Notes under the pieces: model-generated | Database searches by the model: none | Told to the model about the DNA's origin: nothing | What the model saw: only the letters and a program-made list of their open reading frames with translations | In this document: positions 34,449-44,709 of the stretch, one piece after another | Position numbering within the stretch: position 1 is the stretch's first letter | Layout of the letters: every line of letters begins with the position of its first letter | Translations under genes and position numbers: made by a program | DNA from: Streptomyces sp. NBC_00289 | GTDB taxonomy: Bacteria > Actinomycetota > Actinomycetes > Streptomycetales > Streptomycetaceae | Assembly (NCBI RefSeq): GCF_041435115.1 | Contig: NZ_CP108046.1 | Coordinates: forward strand, 2,666,001-2,730,000 | Reading direction: 5' to 3' | DNA length: 64,000 nt

Positions 34449-35342
34449 ATGAGCAACAACCTCCCCAAGGTGGCCTGGATCGGCCTCGGCATCATGGGCT
34501 CGCCCATGTCGGAGAACCTGATCAAGGCGGGGTACGGCGTCACCGGCCACACCCTGGAACAGGACAAGCTCGACCGGCTGACCGCCGCAGGCGGCACCGC
34601 GGCCGGCTCGATCGCCGAGGCCGTGCGGGACGCCGACGTCGTCATCACGATGGTGCCCGCGTCCCCGCAGGTGGAGGCCATCGCCTACGGCCCGGACGGC
34701 ATCCTGGCCCACGCGAGGCCCGGCGCCCTGCTCGTCGACATGTCGTCGATCACCCCGCAGACGTCCGTCGACCTCGCGAAGGCCGCCGCGGACCGGGGCA
34801 TCCGCGTCCTGGACGCACCGGTGTCCGGCGGCGAGGCCGGTGCCGTCGAGGCGGTCCTTTCCATCATGGTCGGCGGCGAACAGGCCGACTTCGACGAGGC
34901 GCGGCCGCTCTTCGAGGCACTCGGCAGGACCATCGTGCTGTGCGGTCCGCACGGCGCGGGTCAGACCGTGAAGGCCGCCAACCAGCTGATCGTGGCCGTG
35001 AACATCCAGGCGTGCGCCGAGGCCGTGGTCTTCCTGGAGAAGTCGGGCGTGGACCTGAAGGCGGCCCTGGACGTGCTCGGCGGCGGGCTCGCGGGCTCCA
35101 CCGTCCTGACGCGCAAGAAGGACAACTTCCTGGCCCGCGACTTCAGGCCGGGCTTCCGTGTCGACCTGCACCACAAGGACATGGGCATCGTCACCGACGC
35201 GGCCCGCGCCGTCGGCGCGGCCCTGCCCGTCGGCGCCGTGGTCGCCCAGCTGGTGGCCGGCCTGCGCGCCCAGGGCGACGGTGGCCTCGACCACTCGGCC
35301 CTGCTGCGGGGCGTGGAGCGCCTGTCCGGCGCCCGGCTCTGA
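34449..35342 (+). CDS. glxR: Tartronate semialdehyde reductase (2-hydroxy-3-oxopropionate reductase)
   Basis: A 297-aa beta-hydroxyacid dehydrogenase that reduces tartronate semialdehyde to glycerate with NAD(P)H. It shows the cofactor motif GLGIMGSPMSENL, the substrate-binding DAPVSGGEAGA and the catalytic Lys in GAGQTVKAANQL. The C-terminal helical domain is complete. It forms an operon with hyi and acts after glyoxylate carboligase. A glycerate kinase gene was not seen in the window. Confidence 0.94.
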   Translation: MSNNLPKVAWIGLGIMGSPMSENLIKAGYGVTGHTLEQDKLDRLTAAGGTAAGSIAEAVRDADVVITMVPASPQVEAIAYGPDGILAHARPGALLVDMSSITPQTSVDLAKAAADRGIRVLDAPVSGGEAGAVEAVLSIMVGGEQADFDEARPLFEALGRTIVLCGPHGAGQTVKAANQLIVAVNIQACAEAVVFLEKSGVDLKAALDVLGGGLAGSTVLTRKKDNFLARDFRPGFRVDLHHKDMGIVTDAARAVGAALPVGAVVAQLVAGLRAQGDGGLDHSALLRGVERLSGARL

Positions 35343-35855
35343 CCTCCCCCAGACCCCGGGCGGCGTCGCCGCTGACATCTGTCCTGTCGCGCCCAGGCGA
35401 CGGCGCCGCCCGGAACCAGCCACACCGAAGAGTCCCGCCCGATCACGTCCACCGGCGGCCCGTCCCGGGTCCGGCGGCGACGTGACCGGGAAGGACCCGG
35501 CCCGCGTGCGGCGTCCGACCACGGGTCCCGACGCCGTACGCACAGCCCGCGACACCACTGTGCGACCCGGATGAGGGGTGCTCGCCGGTGGGGCGTGGGC
35601 GGGATGGGACCGCGGCGGCGCGTGAGCCAGTGCGGTGGCGAAGGTTCCGGAGCCTCCTTCTTCGACCTGAGGGAAGGAGGCCCCGGTTCGTCGCGGCCGC
35701 CGCGGTCCCAGCCCAGAACGGCACTCTCGCACGGCGACGAGCGCCGGACACGGACGGTCCCGTGTCCGGCGCTCGTCGCCGTCCCGGGGCGCCGGAGGAG
35801 TCGGGGGCGGGGGAACCGGGATGCGGATCTGCCGGGTCCGCAGGAGTCTGAACAC
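35343..35855. other. 513-bp gap with two strong hairpins
   Basis: No gene is convincing here. A 9-bp stem, GCCTCCTTC (35652-35660) with GAAGGAGGC (35673-35681), and a 23-bp perfect stem (35731-35753 with 35760-35782) are the main structures. The rest is GC-rich without clear promoter elements. Confidence 0.5.
35731..35782. terminator. Very long perfect hairpin downstream of glxR
   Basis: A 23-bp left arm (35731-35753, starting ACGGCGACGAGC) pairs perfectly with 35760-35782 around a six-base ACGGTC loop. It has no T-run. It lies almost 400 bp after glxR and 74 bp before the next small gene, so it may insulate that gene. Confidence 0.7.
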
Positions 35856-36092
35856 ATGGCACCTCCCACGCCGCATCCGCACATCGTGGTGCACGCACCG
35901 GCCCTCGACGGCTCCCGGCGGGTGACGGCCGGGGACACGGTCCTCGGTATCGCCTCCCATCTGGACGACGTGGTCGAGATCCTCCGGCTGGCCGACCTCG
36001 ACCGCATCGAGGTGGAGGAGAGCGACTTCATCGAGTGGCAGGGCGGCGGCCCCGAGGACTGGCCGGGACTGTCCGAGCGCGAGGAGGACTGA
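35856..36092 (+). CDS. Small acidic hypothetical protein
   Basis: A 78-aa soluble protein starting MAPPTPHPHIVVHAPALDG. It has a short beta-rich N-terminal part (IVVHAPALDGSRRVTAGDTVLG) and an acidic C-terminus (DRIEVEESDFIEWQGGGPEDW). No known domain was recognised, though similar short proteins occur in Streptomyces. The ATG at 35856 is preferred because the frame further upstream crosses the hairpins. Confidence 0.6.
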   Translation: MAPPTPHPHIVVHAPALDGSRRVTAGDTVLGIASHLDDVVEILRLADLDRIEVEESDFIEWQGGGPEDWPGLSEREED

Positions 36093-36336
36093 ACCCCGCG
36101 CGATGCGGTCCCGTCCACGGCGCCGGTGCGGTCCGGTCCACGGCGCCGACTCGTCGGCGGTGGCGGACGCGTACGACGGACGGCGTAGGACCGCTACGGA
36201 ACCCTCAGAACAACCTCTGAACTTCGTTCAAAAGGCTTCGCCGGGGCCTCACCGCGGGCACATCCTGGTGCACGGGGCGGCCCGCCGGCACGGGGGCGGC
36301 GGGCCGCCCGCCGGGGGACGTTCGCACGGGGGTGCA

Positions 36337-37041
36337 ATGAACGAGGACACGGATTTCCGGCCGAGCCCGCAGGACGTCGCTCTGCTGCGCGGCGGCCCAC
36401 GGGCCGCCGTCACCGTCGCCGTGCTGGCGCTGCATCTGCGGGGCGCGGTCGAAACCGGCCGTCCGGGCACGCTGCGCAAGGCCAATCGCCCGGACGGCGG
36501 ACCGCCCGACTACCGGCACCCGTTGGAGAAGGCGGTGCGCGTCGGGCTCTACCGGCCCGCCGGACCACGGGAGTTGCTCAGCCGCTCGGTCGTACGTCAG
36601 GCGTTGGCGCGAATGCGGCGCGAGGCGACGGCGGCCGGGCTGCTGCGTTCCGTCCCGCCCGGCAGGACCCGCGCCGCCCGCCGCCGTCTCGCGGAGCTCC
36701 GCGAACGCCGTCCGCTGCCGGCCGACGGCGACGTACTGCCGGACGAGGACGCCCTGTTCGCCGTCGCTCTGTACGGCGGCCGGGCCCTGACGGCCCTCGT
36801 CCCGGTCTTCGCCCGGGACTCCGGGCTGCTCGGCCGGGGCGCACTGGCGGACGAGGGTCTTTTCCCGCACGGCCTGGGCAGCGGCCTCCGCGGCCTCATC
36901 GGCGACGAGGGCACGACCGGCCGGGACGAGCACGGTCACGGGTCCGGGTCGGACCATGGGCATGCGCATGGGTACGGCCATGACCACGGGGGCGGTGGCT
37001 ACGGCTGCGGTGGTGGCGGCGGCGGTGGCGGCTCGGACTGA
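36337..37041 (+). CDS. TIGR04222-like protein with His/Gly-rich tail
   Basis: A 234-aa protein. The segment SPQDVALLRGGPRAAVTVAV...ALHLRG is characteristic of the TIGR04222 family, whose members are usually membrane proteins. Here the transmembrane part is missing and only the cytoplasmic-type domain (about 10-170) remains. The C-terminus is a low-complexity tail alternating HG and DHG, ending in a run of glycines with one cysteine, which could bind metal. The ATG at 36337 follows GGGGGTGCA. Function unknown. Confidence 0.7.
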   Translation: MNEDTDFRPSPQDVALLRGGPRAAVTVAVLALHLRGAVETGRPGTLRKANRPDGGPPDYRHPLEKAVRVGLYRPAGPRELLSRSVVRQALARMRREATAAGLLRSVPPGRTRAARRRLAELRERRPLPADGDVLPDEDALFAVALYGGRALTALVPVFARDSGLLGRGALADEGLFPHGLGSGLRGLIGDEGTTGRDEHGHGSGSDHGHAHGYGHDHGGGGYGCGGGGGGGGSD

Positions 37042-37058
37042 CCGGGCGACGGCGGAAG

Positions 37059-37087
37059 GGCGGCCCGTCCCGGCAGGACGGGCCGCC
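37059..37087. terminator. Bidirectional terminator
   Basis: GGCGGCCCGTCC (37059-37070), a CGGCA loop and GGACGGGCCGCC (37076-37087) form a 12-bp stem between the convergent TIGR04222-like gene and gcl. Confidence 0.88.
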
Positions 37088-37130
37088 TCGCGGCACCGCT
37101 GGCGTCAGACCCGCCGATGGGCCTCCGGTG

Positions 37131-38915
<1,785 letters not shown>

Positions 38916-38997
38916 CGAGTACTCCTGCCTCGGCTGTCGGATTCGCACTCCCGTCGCGCCCCGCGGTGAGCTCTTCCGGTTCCCGCTTCCGCATTGT

Positions 38998-39033
38998 TTC
39001 CACATTACGGAAGTTACTTTCTACTATCTGGAA
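38998..39033 (-). promoter_or_regulatory. Tandem AllR-type operators upstream of gcl
   Basis: TTCCA-N5-CGGAA (38998-39012) and TTCTA-N5-TGGAA (39019-39033) are 21 bp apart. They lie 83-118 bp upstream of the gcl start and about 100 bp before the divergent gene at 39134, which might therefore share control. Confidence 0.7.
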
Positions 39034-39133
39034 GCAATGTAGGTGGGCGGGCGCAGGGCGTCAAGGGGAGCGAAGGACGCCCAAGGAGGCCGAAGGACGG
39101 ACAGGCGGGGGCCGGGTGGAGGACGATGGGGGC

Positions 39134-40162
39134 ATGCCCGAGAGCGTGCCGGTGCGCTGCCCGGCCTGCCGGCGCGAGCAGGTCTACGCGCCACCGTCGT
39201 ATCCCTGCGTGTGCGGCTCCCCCGTCGCCCCGCCGCTGGACCGGCGTGCCGTGCCGACCGCCGTCACCCACCGGGCCTGGGACGAGGAGTGGGTCTCCGT
39301 GCGCTGCGAGGCCTGCGGCCGCCGCGACCAATGGCCCCGGCCGGAACTGGGCTGCTCGTGCGGGACGGTCCTGCTCATCCCGGTGGCACGGGCCCACCCG
39401 GACACCGGGTACGGCGGCGGCCCGGACTCGGCCTACGGCGGCGGCCCGGACACCAGCTCCGACTCGGGAGACGGCCCGAGAACCGGCTCAGGCCTGGGCG
39501 GCGGCCCGGACACCGGCTCAGGCTCGGGCGGCGGCCCGAACACCGGATCGGGCGGCGGCCCGGACACCGGCTCACGCTCGGACGGCGACCCCAACACCGG
39601 CTCGGACGGCGGCACCACCGGATCGGGCGGCGGCCCGGACACCGGCTCGGACGGCGACCCGCCGAGGCCCGGCGCGCCGACGCCACCGTCACCGCTTCCG
39701 CCCCCGTCCTCGCCCCCGCCCTCGTCCGTCCGCCCGCCACCGCCCCCGCGCTCACGCCCGGCCTTCCAGCCCGTCACGATCCGCACCGCACGCGACGCGG
39801 TCACGGCCGCGGCCCTGTATCTGCGGTGGCTCGGCCACCGGGACGTCCGCCCCGCCGGCCGGCGCCCCCCGTCAGGTGTCGGGCTCGCCGCCGATGACCT
39901 GCTGGCCCGGGTGGAGCCGACGGTGCGTCCGGCCTCGCTCAGGGACGTGGAGTGCCTGTGGCTGACCGCCATGACGGAGTCCGCGGACTGCGTCTACTTC
40001 TCCCTCGCCGGATACACCACCGACGCCCGGGCCCGCGCCGACGGCCTCGGCGTCCCCCTCTTCGTGCTCGACCTCACGGGCGCACCCCGGCCCGTCAACG
40101 CCCCCGCCGCCGAACTCGACGCCACGGCCCCACGCGAGCCCGGAGGCGCCCAGGGGTCATAG
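39134..40162 (+). CDS. Zinc-ribbon protein with repeat linker and Mrr-like domain
   Basis: A 342-aa protein in three parts. Residues 1-85 hold two zinc-ribbon-like cysteine sets (CPAC...CVCG and CEAC...CSCG). Residues 90-200 are a low-complexity linker of repeated GGGPDTGS units followed by a Pro/Ser stretch. Residues 215-325 resemble an Mrr-type restriction endonuclease domain (SGVGLAADDLLARVEPT, then ADCVYFSLAGYTTDARARADGLGVPLFVLDL). The canonical catalytic D and QxK appear changed to G and ARVEP, so it may bind DNA without cutting. Confidence 0.7.
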   Translation: MPESVPVRCPACRREQVYAPPSYPCVCGSPVAPPLDRRAVPTAVTHRAWDEEWVSVRCEACGRRDQWPRPELGCSCGTVLLIPVARAHPDTGYGGGPDSAYGGGPDTSSDSGDGPRTGSGLGGGPDTGSGSGGGPNTGSGGGPDTGSRSDGDPNTGSDGGTTGSGGGPDTGSDGDPPRPGAPTPPSPLPPPSSPPPSSVRPPPPPRSRPAFQPVTIRTARDAVTAAALYLRWLGHRDVRPAGRRPPSGVGLAADDLLARVEPTVRPASLRDVECLWLTAMTESADCVYFSLAGYTTDARARADGLGVPLFVLDLTGAPRPVNAPAAELDATAPREPGGAQGS

Positions 40163-40203
40163 GGCGGCCCGGGTGAGGGACGGCGTCGGCGGCCTCCCGG
40201 GGC

Positions 40204-41841
40204 CTACAGGCCGTATCCCTCGCGCAGTTCGACCTTGCGCACCTTCCCGGAGACCGTCATGGGGAAGGAGTCGAGGACCCGCAGTCCGGACGGGATCTTG
40301 TAGTGGGCCAACCGGCCCGCGCAGAACGCGCGCAGTTCCTCCAGCGTCGGCGGGTCGGCCGGATCGCGCGGGATGACGCAGGCGAGGACCTCCTCGCCGT
40401 AGCGCTCGTGCGGCACGCCGACCACCTGTACGTCCGCGATCTTGGGGTGGCCGTAGAGGAACTCCTCGATCTCGCGGGGGTAGATGTTCTCCCCGCCCCG
40501 GATGATCATGTCCTTGATACGGCCGACGATCTCGACGTAGCCGTCCTCGCGCATCACCGCCAGGTCGCCGGTGTGCATCCAGCGGCCCGCGTCGACGGCC
40601 TCGGCGGTCTTCTCCGGCTCGTTCCAGTAGCCGAGCATGACGCTGTAGCCGCGGGTGCACAACTCACCCGCCTCACCCCGGGGTTGGGTCACCCCGGTCG
40701 CCGGGTCCACCACCTTCGCCTCGATGTGCGGCAGGACGCGTCCGACGGTCGTGGTGCGGTGCTCGAGGTCGTCGTCACGTCGCGTCTGGAGGGACACCGG
40801 GGACGTCTCGGTCATGCCGTAGCAGATGGACACCTCCTCCATGTGCATCTCGGCGACCACCCGCTTCATCACCTCCACCGGGCAGGGCGAGCCGGCCATG
40901 ATGCCGGTACGCAGGGAGGTCAGGTCGTAGCCGGCGAAGTCCGGCAGGTTCAACTCCGCGATGAACATGGTGGGGACGCCGTACAGGGAGGTGCAGCGCT
41001 CATCCTGGACCGCGCGCAGTGTCGCCGCCGGGTCGAAGGACGGCGCCGGAATGACCAGGCAGGCGCCGTGCGAGGTCGCGGCGAGGTTGCCCATCACCAT
41101 GCCGAAGCAGTGGTAGAAGGGCACCGGCACACAGACCCGGTCCTGCTCGCTGTAGGCGATCAACTCCCCTACGAAGTAACCGTTGTTGAGGATGTTGTGG
41201 TGGGAGAGGGTGGCCCCCTTGGGGAAGCCCGTCGTACCCGAGGTGTACTGGATGTTGATCGGGTCGTCGCAGGACAGTTCGCTCGCGCGGATCCGCAGCC
41301 GCTCCGCCAGATCGGGTGTCCCGCGCCCGGTGAACGCCTCCCAACCCCGGTCTCCGATGTAGACCGTCTCCCGCAACCGCGGGCACTTCCCGCGTACTTC
41401 CTCGACCATCGCCCGGTAGTCGCTGGTCTTGTGCCGGAGGGAGGCGAAGAGGAGGGAGATCCCGGCCTGCCGGAGGACGTACTCGACCTCGTGGGTGCGG
41501 TACGCCGGGTTGATGTTCACCATGATCGCGCCGATGCGGGCGGTGGCGTACTGGACGAGCACCCACTCGGGGCAGTTGACCGCCCAGATGCCCACCCGGT
41601 CGCCCGCCTCGACCCCGCTTGCCAGCAGGGCGCGGGCCAGCCGGTCGACGTCCGAGGCGAACCCCGCGTACGTCCAGCGCCGTCCGGACGGGAGGTCGAC
41701 GAGGGCCTCGCGGTCGGGCCAGGCCGCGACCGTCCGGGCCAGGTTGGCCCCGATCGTGTCGCCGAGCAGTACCGTGCCGCTCGTGCCGTGCGCGTACGAC
41801 GGCTGGGTGCGGGAGTGCTGGGCGTGGCGCGGTTCGGTCAC
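40204..41841 (-). CDS. Acyl-CoA synthetase (AMP-forming, FadD type)
   Basis: A 545-aa ANL-superfamily enzyme that activates a carboxylic acid via an acyl-AMP to acyl-CoA. Motifs are [16 protein letters not shown] (P-loop), [10 protein letters not shown], the Asp in [25 protein letters not shown] and the catalytic Lys in [11 protein letters not shown]. The start is GTG at 41841, overlapping the stop of the upstream synthetase gene (GTGA). The extended open frame to 42774 is not used. Medium or long-chain substrates are likely. It is convergent with the zinc-ribbon gene. Confidence 0.92.
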   Translation of the reverse strand: MTEPRHAQHSRTQPSYAHGTSGTVLLGDTIGANLARTVAAWPDREALVDLPSGRRWTYAGFASDVDRLARALLASGVEAGDRVGIWAVNCPEWVLVQYATARIGAIMVNINPAYRTHEVEYVLRQAGISLLFASLRHKTSDYRAMVEEVRGKCPRLRETVYIGDRGWEAFTGRGTPDLAERLRIRASELSCDDPINIQYTSGTTGFPKGATLSHHNILNNGYFVGELIAYSEQDRVCVPVPFYHCFGMVMGNLAATSHGACLVIPAPSFDPAATLRAVQDERCTSLYGVPTMFIAELNLPDFAGYDLTSLRTGIMAGSPCPVEVMKRVVAEMHMEEVSICYGMTETSPVSLQTRRDDDLEHRTTTVGRVLPHIEAKVVDPATGVTQPRGEAGELCTRGYSVMLGYWNEPEKTAEAVDAGRWMHTGDLAVMREDGYVEIVGRIKDMIIRGGENIYPREIEEFLYGHPKIADVQVVGVPHERYGEEVLACVIPRDPADPPTLEELRAFCAGRLAHYKIPSGLRVLDSFPMTVSGKVRKVELREGYGL

Positions 41842-43502
41842 CGGAAGTCCTCCTCGCGGTACTCGTCGGCCGAGCCGGCGGCCGTGGCCTCGCGCAGCTC
41901 GATCCGGCGGATCTTGCCGGACACGGTCTTGGGCAGGGGGGCGAACTCCAGGCGGCGCAGGCGCTTGTAGGGGGCCAGGACCTGCCGGGAATGCTCGAAC
42001 AGCACCTTCGCCGTGTCGGGGCCCGGCTCCCAGCCCTCCGCGAGGACGACGTACGCCTTGGGTACGGCCAGGCGCAGTTCGTCGGGGGCGGGTACGACGG
42101 CCGCCTCGGCCACCGCCTCGTGTTCGAGCAGCGCGCTCTCCAGCTCGAAGGGGGAGATCTTGTAGTCGGAGGCCTTGAAGACGTCGTCGGCGCGGCCGAC
42201 GTAGGTGATGTAGCCGTCGGCGTCCCGTGAGCCGATGTCGCCGGTCCGGTAGTAGCCCCCGGCCATCGCCTCCGCCGTACGGTCGGCGTCGCCGTGGTAC
42301 CCGGTCATCAGGCCGACCGGCTTCGCCGACAGGTCGAGGGCGATCTCGCCCTCGGCTGCGCCGGGGGCACCCGAGACCGGATCGAGGAGTTCGACGCGGT
42401 ATCCGGGACTGGGCCGTCCCATGGAGCCCGTCTTCAGGGGCTGGCCGGGGCTGTTGGAGACCTGGACCGCGGTCTCGGTCTGGCCGAAGCCGTCCCGGAT
42501 GGTCACCCCCCAGGCCCGCCGCACCTGCTCGATGACCTCGGGATTGAGCGGCTCGCCGGCGGCCACGGCCTCGCGGGGCGGGGTGCGCAGCTGGGTCAGG
42601 TCGGCCTGGATGAGCATGCGCCACACGGTCGGCGGGGCGCAGAAGGTGGTCACGCCGGCGCGGTCCATCTCCGCCAGCAGGCGGGGTGCGTCGAAGCGCG
42701 TGTAGTTGTGCAGGAAGACCGTCGCCTCCGCGTTCCACGGCGCGAACAGGTTGGACCAGGCGTGCTTGGCCCACCCCGGCGAGGAGATGTTCAGGTGCAC
42801 GTCACCGGGCTTGAGGCCGATCCAGTACATGGTCGCCAGGTGTCCGACCGGGTAGGACACGTGGGTGTGCTCGACGAGCTTGGGGCGGGCGGTGGTGCCC
42901 GAGGTGAAGTAGAGCATCAGCGGGTCGTCGGCGAGGGTGGGCCCGTCGGGCGTGAAGCCGGCGGGAGCCGCGTACGCGTCCTCGTACGGCTGCCAGCCCG
43001 CCGGCGCCCCGCCGACCGCGATACGGGTGTAGCGGCCGGGCACCTCGTCGAACTTGCCGGTGTCCTCCGCGCGCACCAGGACGTGCCGGACCTGGCCGCG
43101 CTCGACCCGGTCGCGCAGGTCGGCGGGCCCGAGCAGCGGGGTGGCCGGGATGACGACGGCGCGCAGCTTCATCGCGGCCAGGGCCGTCTCCCACAGTTCG
43201 GCCTGGTTGCCGAGCATGACGAGGATGCGGTCCTCGGCGCGGACCCCCCACTCGCGCAGCCGGTTCGCGACCCGGTCGGAGCGCTCGGACATCTCGGCGA
43301 AGGACCGCACGGTCTCGGTGCCGTCCTCCTCGACGATGTGCAGCGCGGTCCGCTCGTTGCCCTCCGCGATGACGTCGAACCAGTCGAGCGCCCAGTTGAA
43401 GTGCCGCGGCCTGGGCCAGGAGAAGCCGTCGTAGGCGGTGGCGTAGTCCTCGCGGTGTGCCAGCAGGAAGTCCCGCGCGCTGCGGAAGAGCTCCGTGGTC
43501 AT
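41838..43502 (-). CDS. AMP-binding acyl-CoA synthetase (medium-chain type)
   Basis: A 554-aa ANL enzyme closer to acetyl/medium-chain acyl-CoA synthetases. It shows [56 protein letters not shown] and the catalytic Lys in [12 protein letters not shown]. It is the first gene of a two-gene operon with the FadD-type enzyme, and the two overlap by four bases. A LuxR/GAF regulator is divergent 153 bp away. It may handle a related but different acid, so that the pair covers a wider substrate range. Confidence 0.9.
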   Translation of the reverse strand: MTTELFRSARDFLLAHREDYATAYDGFSWPRPRHFNWALDWFDVIAEGNERTALHIVEEDGTETVRSFAEMSERSDRVANRLREWGVRAEDRILVMLGNQAELWETALAAMKLRAVVIPATPLLGPADLRDRVERGQVRHVLVRAEDTGKFDEVPGRYTRIAVGGAPAGWQPYEDAYAAPAGFTPDGPTLADDPLMLYFTSGTTARPKLVEHTHVSYPVGHLATMYWIGLKPGDVHLNISSPGWAKHAWSNLFAPWNAEATVFLHNYTRFDAPRLLAEMDRAGVTTFCAPPTVWRMLIQADLTQLRTPPREAVAAGEPLNPEVIEQVRRAWGVTIRDGFGQTETAVQVSNSPGQPLKTGSMGRPSPGYRVELLDPVSGAPGAAEGEIALDLSAKPVGLMTGYHGDADRTAEAMAGGYYRTGDIGSRDADGYITYVGRADDVFKASDYKISPFELESALLEHEAVAEAAVVPAPDELRLAVPKAYVVLAEGWEPGPDTAKVLFEHSRQVLAPYKRLRRLEFAPLPKTVSGKIRRIELREATAAGSADEYREEDFR

Positions 43503-43655
43503 CAATACTCCTCTTCGGTCGTCCACCTCAGGGGCCGGCCTCGCTCCCGCTCGGTGCCGGACCATTGCCGGGCGGCTGTCTGCCATCGTGTAATCCGTGA
43601 TGCAGGTCTCACTACCCCCGTACGGGGGTGTGCGCCGCACAGAAGGGACGAGGAC

Positions 43656-44522
43656 GTGGCAGTAGACCCGATCGGGGCAACCGGAGCCGTGGAGATACGC
43701 GGTGCGCTGCTCCGGCTGCGGCGCACGACGGGGCTCCCGGTCGCCTTCGGCGGCCTGGTGGACGGCGGGCGTCCGCAGATGCGCATCAGCGAACTGTGCG
43801 GCACCGCCACACCCGCCCTGAGCGCGCTGGCGGTGACCTCGGGCAACGGCCTCGGCGGCAAGGCGGTGGCCCTGGCCCGTCCCTGCGCCGTGACGGACTA
43901 CTCCTCCTCTCGGCAGATCAGCCACGAGTACGACACCGCCGTCGCCACCGAGGGGCTGCGGTCGGTGCTCGCGGTACCGGTGGTCGTACGGCGCCGGGTG
44001 CGCGGTGTGCTGTACGGCGCCCTGCGCACGGCCCAGCCACTGGGCGACCGCACGCTGAGCGCGGCGATGCAGGCGGCGCGGGACGTGGAGCAGGCGCTGG
44101 TCCTGAGCGACGAGACGCGGGCCGTGCGTGAGGAGGCGCGGGCGGTGCTGGTCGCCGCGCGGGCCGAGCCGGCCCGTGGGCCCGGGTCCGGAGCGGCGCT
44201 GGAGCGGGTGCGGGAGGCGCATGCGGCGTTGCGGGCGCTGGCGCCCCGGCTGACCGATCCCGCGCTGCGGGCGGAGTTGCTGGACGCCTGTGACCTGCTG
44301 GCCGGCGGGGTGCCGGGGGCGCCGGGGGCGTGTCTTGCTCCCCGGGAGCTGGACGTGCTGGCGTGCGTGGCCGCGGGGGCGACCAACGCGGCGGCGGCGG
44401 ACCGGCTGGGCCTGCGGGCCGAGACGGTGAAGGGATATCTGAGGTCGGCGATGCGGAAACTCGGGGCCCGCACCCGCGGAGAGGCCGTCGTCGCCGCACG
44501 CCGGGCGGGGGTGTTGCCGTAG
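43656..44522 (+). CDS. GAF-LuxR transcriptional regulator
   Basis: A 288-aa regulator from GTG at 43656 with AAGGGACGAGGAC upstream. Residues 10-150 form a GAF-like sensor domain (LGGKAVALARPCAVTDY, VLAVPVVVRRRVRGVLYGAL), a helical linker follows, and residues 220-285 carry a LuxR helix-turn-helix (LAPRELDVLACVAAGATNAAAADRLGL...TVKGYLRSAM). It is divergent from the two acyl-CoA synthetases and probably controls them in response to a fatty acid-type ligand. There is no phospho-acceptor domain. Confidence 0.85.
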   Translation: MAVDPIGATGAVEIRGALLRLRRTTGLPVAFGGLVDGGRPQMRISELCGTATPALSALAVTSGNGLGGKAVALARPCAVTDYSSSRQISHEYDTAVATEGLRSVLAVPVVVRRRVRGVLYGALRTAQPLGDRTLSAAMQAARDVEQALVLSDETRAVREEARAVLVAARAEPARGPGSGAALERVREAHAALRALAPRLTDPALRAELLDACDLLAGGVPGAPGACLAPRELDVLACVAAGATNAAAADRLGLRAETVKGYLRSAMRKLGARTRGEAVVAARRAGVLP

Positions 44523-44709
44523 TCCACCGGGATTTTCCGGCCGCCTCAGGCATTTGGCATGCACACGCCAGTTGCGTGATATTCACCCAGGCGTACATTG
44601 AATTTATCCATGCCTCACCTGCTTGTTATATCCCTCACCACTCCATCCGTCCGAATTTCAAAGAGTTGTTGCCTAGAATTTGGCCGTAACACGACACAGG
44701 AGGGGAGCG

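Noticed and set aside
33411..35960. An 849-codon minus-strand open frame across hyi and glxR.
   Set aside because: It is antisense to two clear enzymes and shows no protein-like pattern.
39410..39660. A separate intergenic repeat array.
   Set aside because: The repeats are in frame and encode the GGGPDTGS linker of the zinc-ribbon/Mrr-like protein.
43503..44564. N-terminal extension of the medium-chain acyl-CoA synthetase frame.
   Set aside because: The extension is antisense to the GAF-LuxR gene; the enzyme starts normally at ATG 43502.
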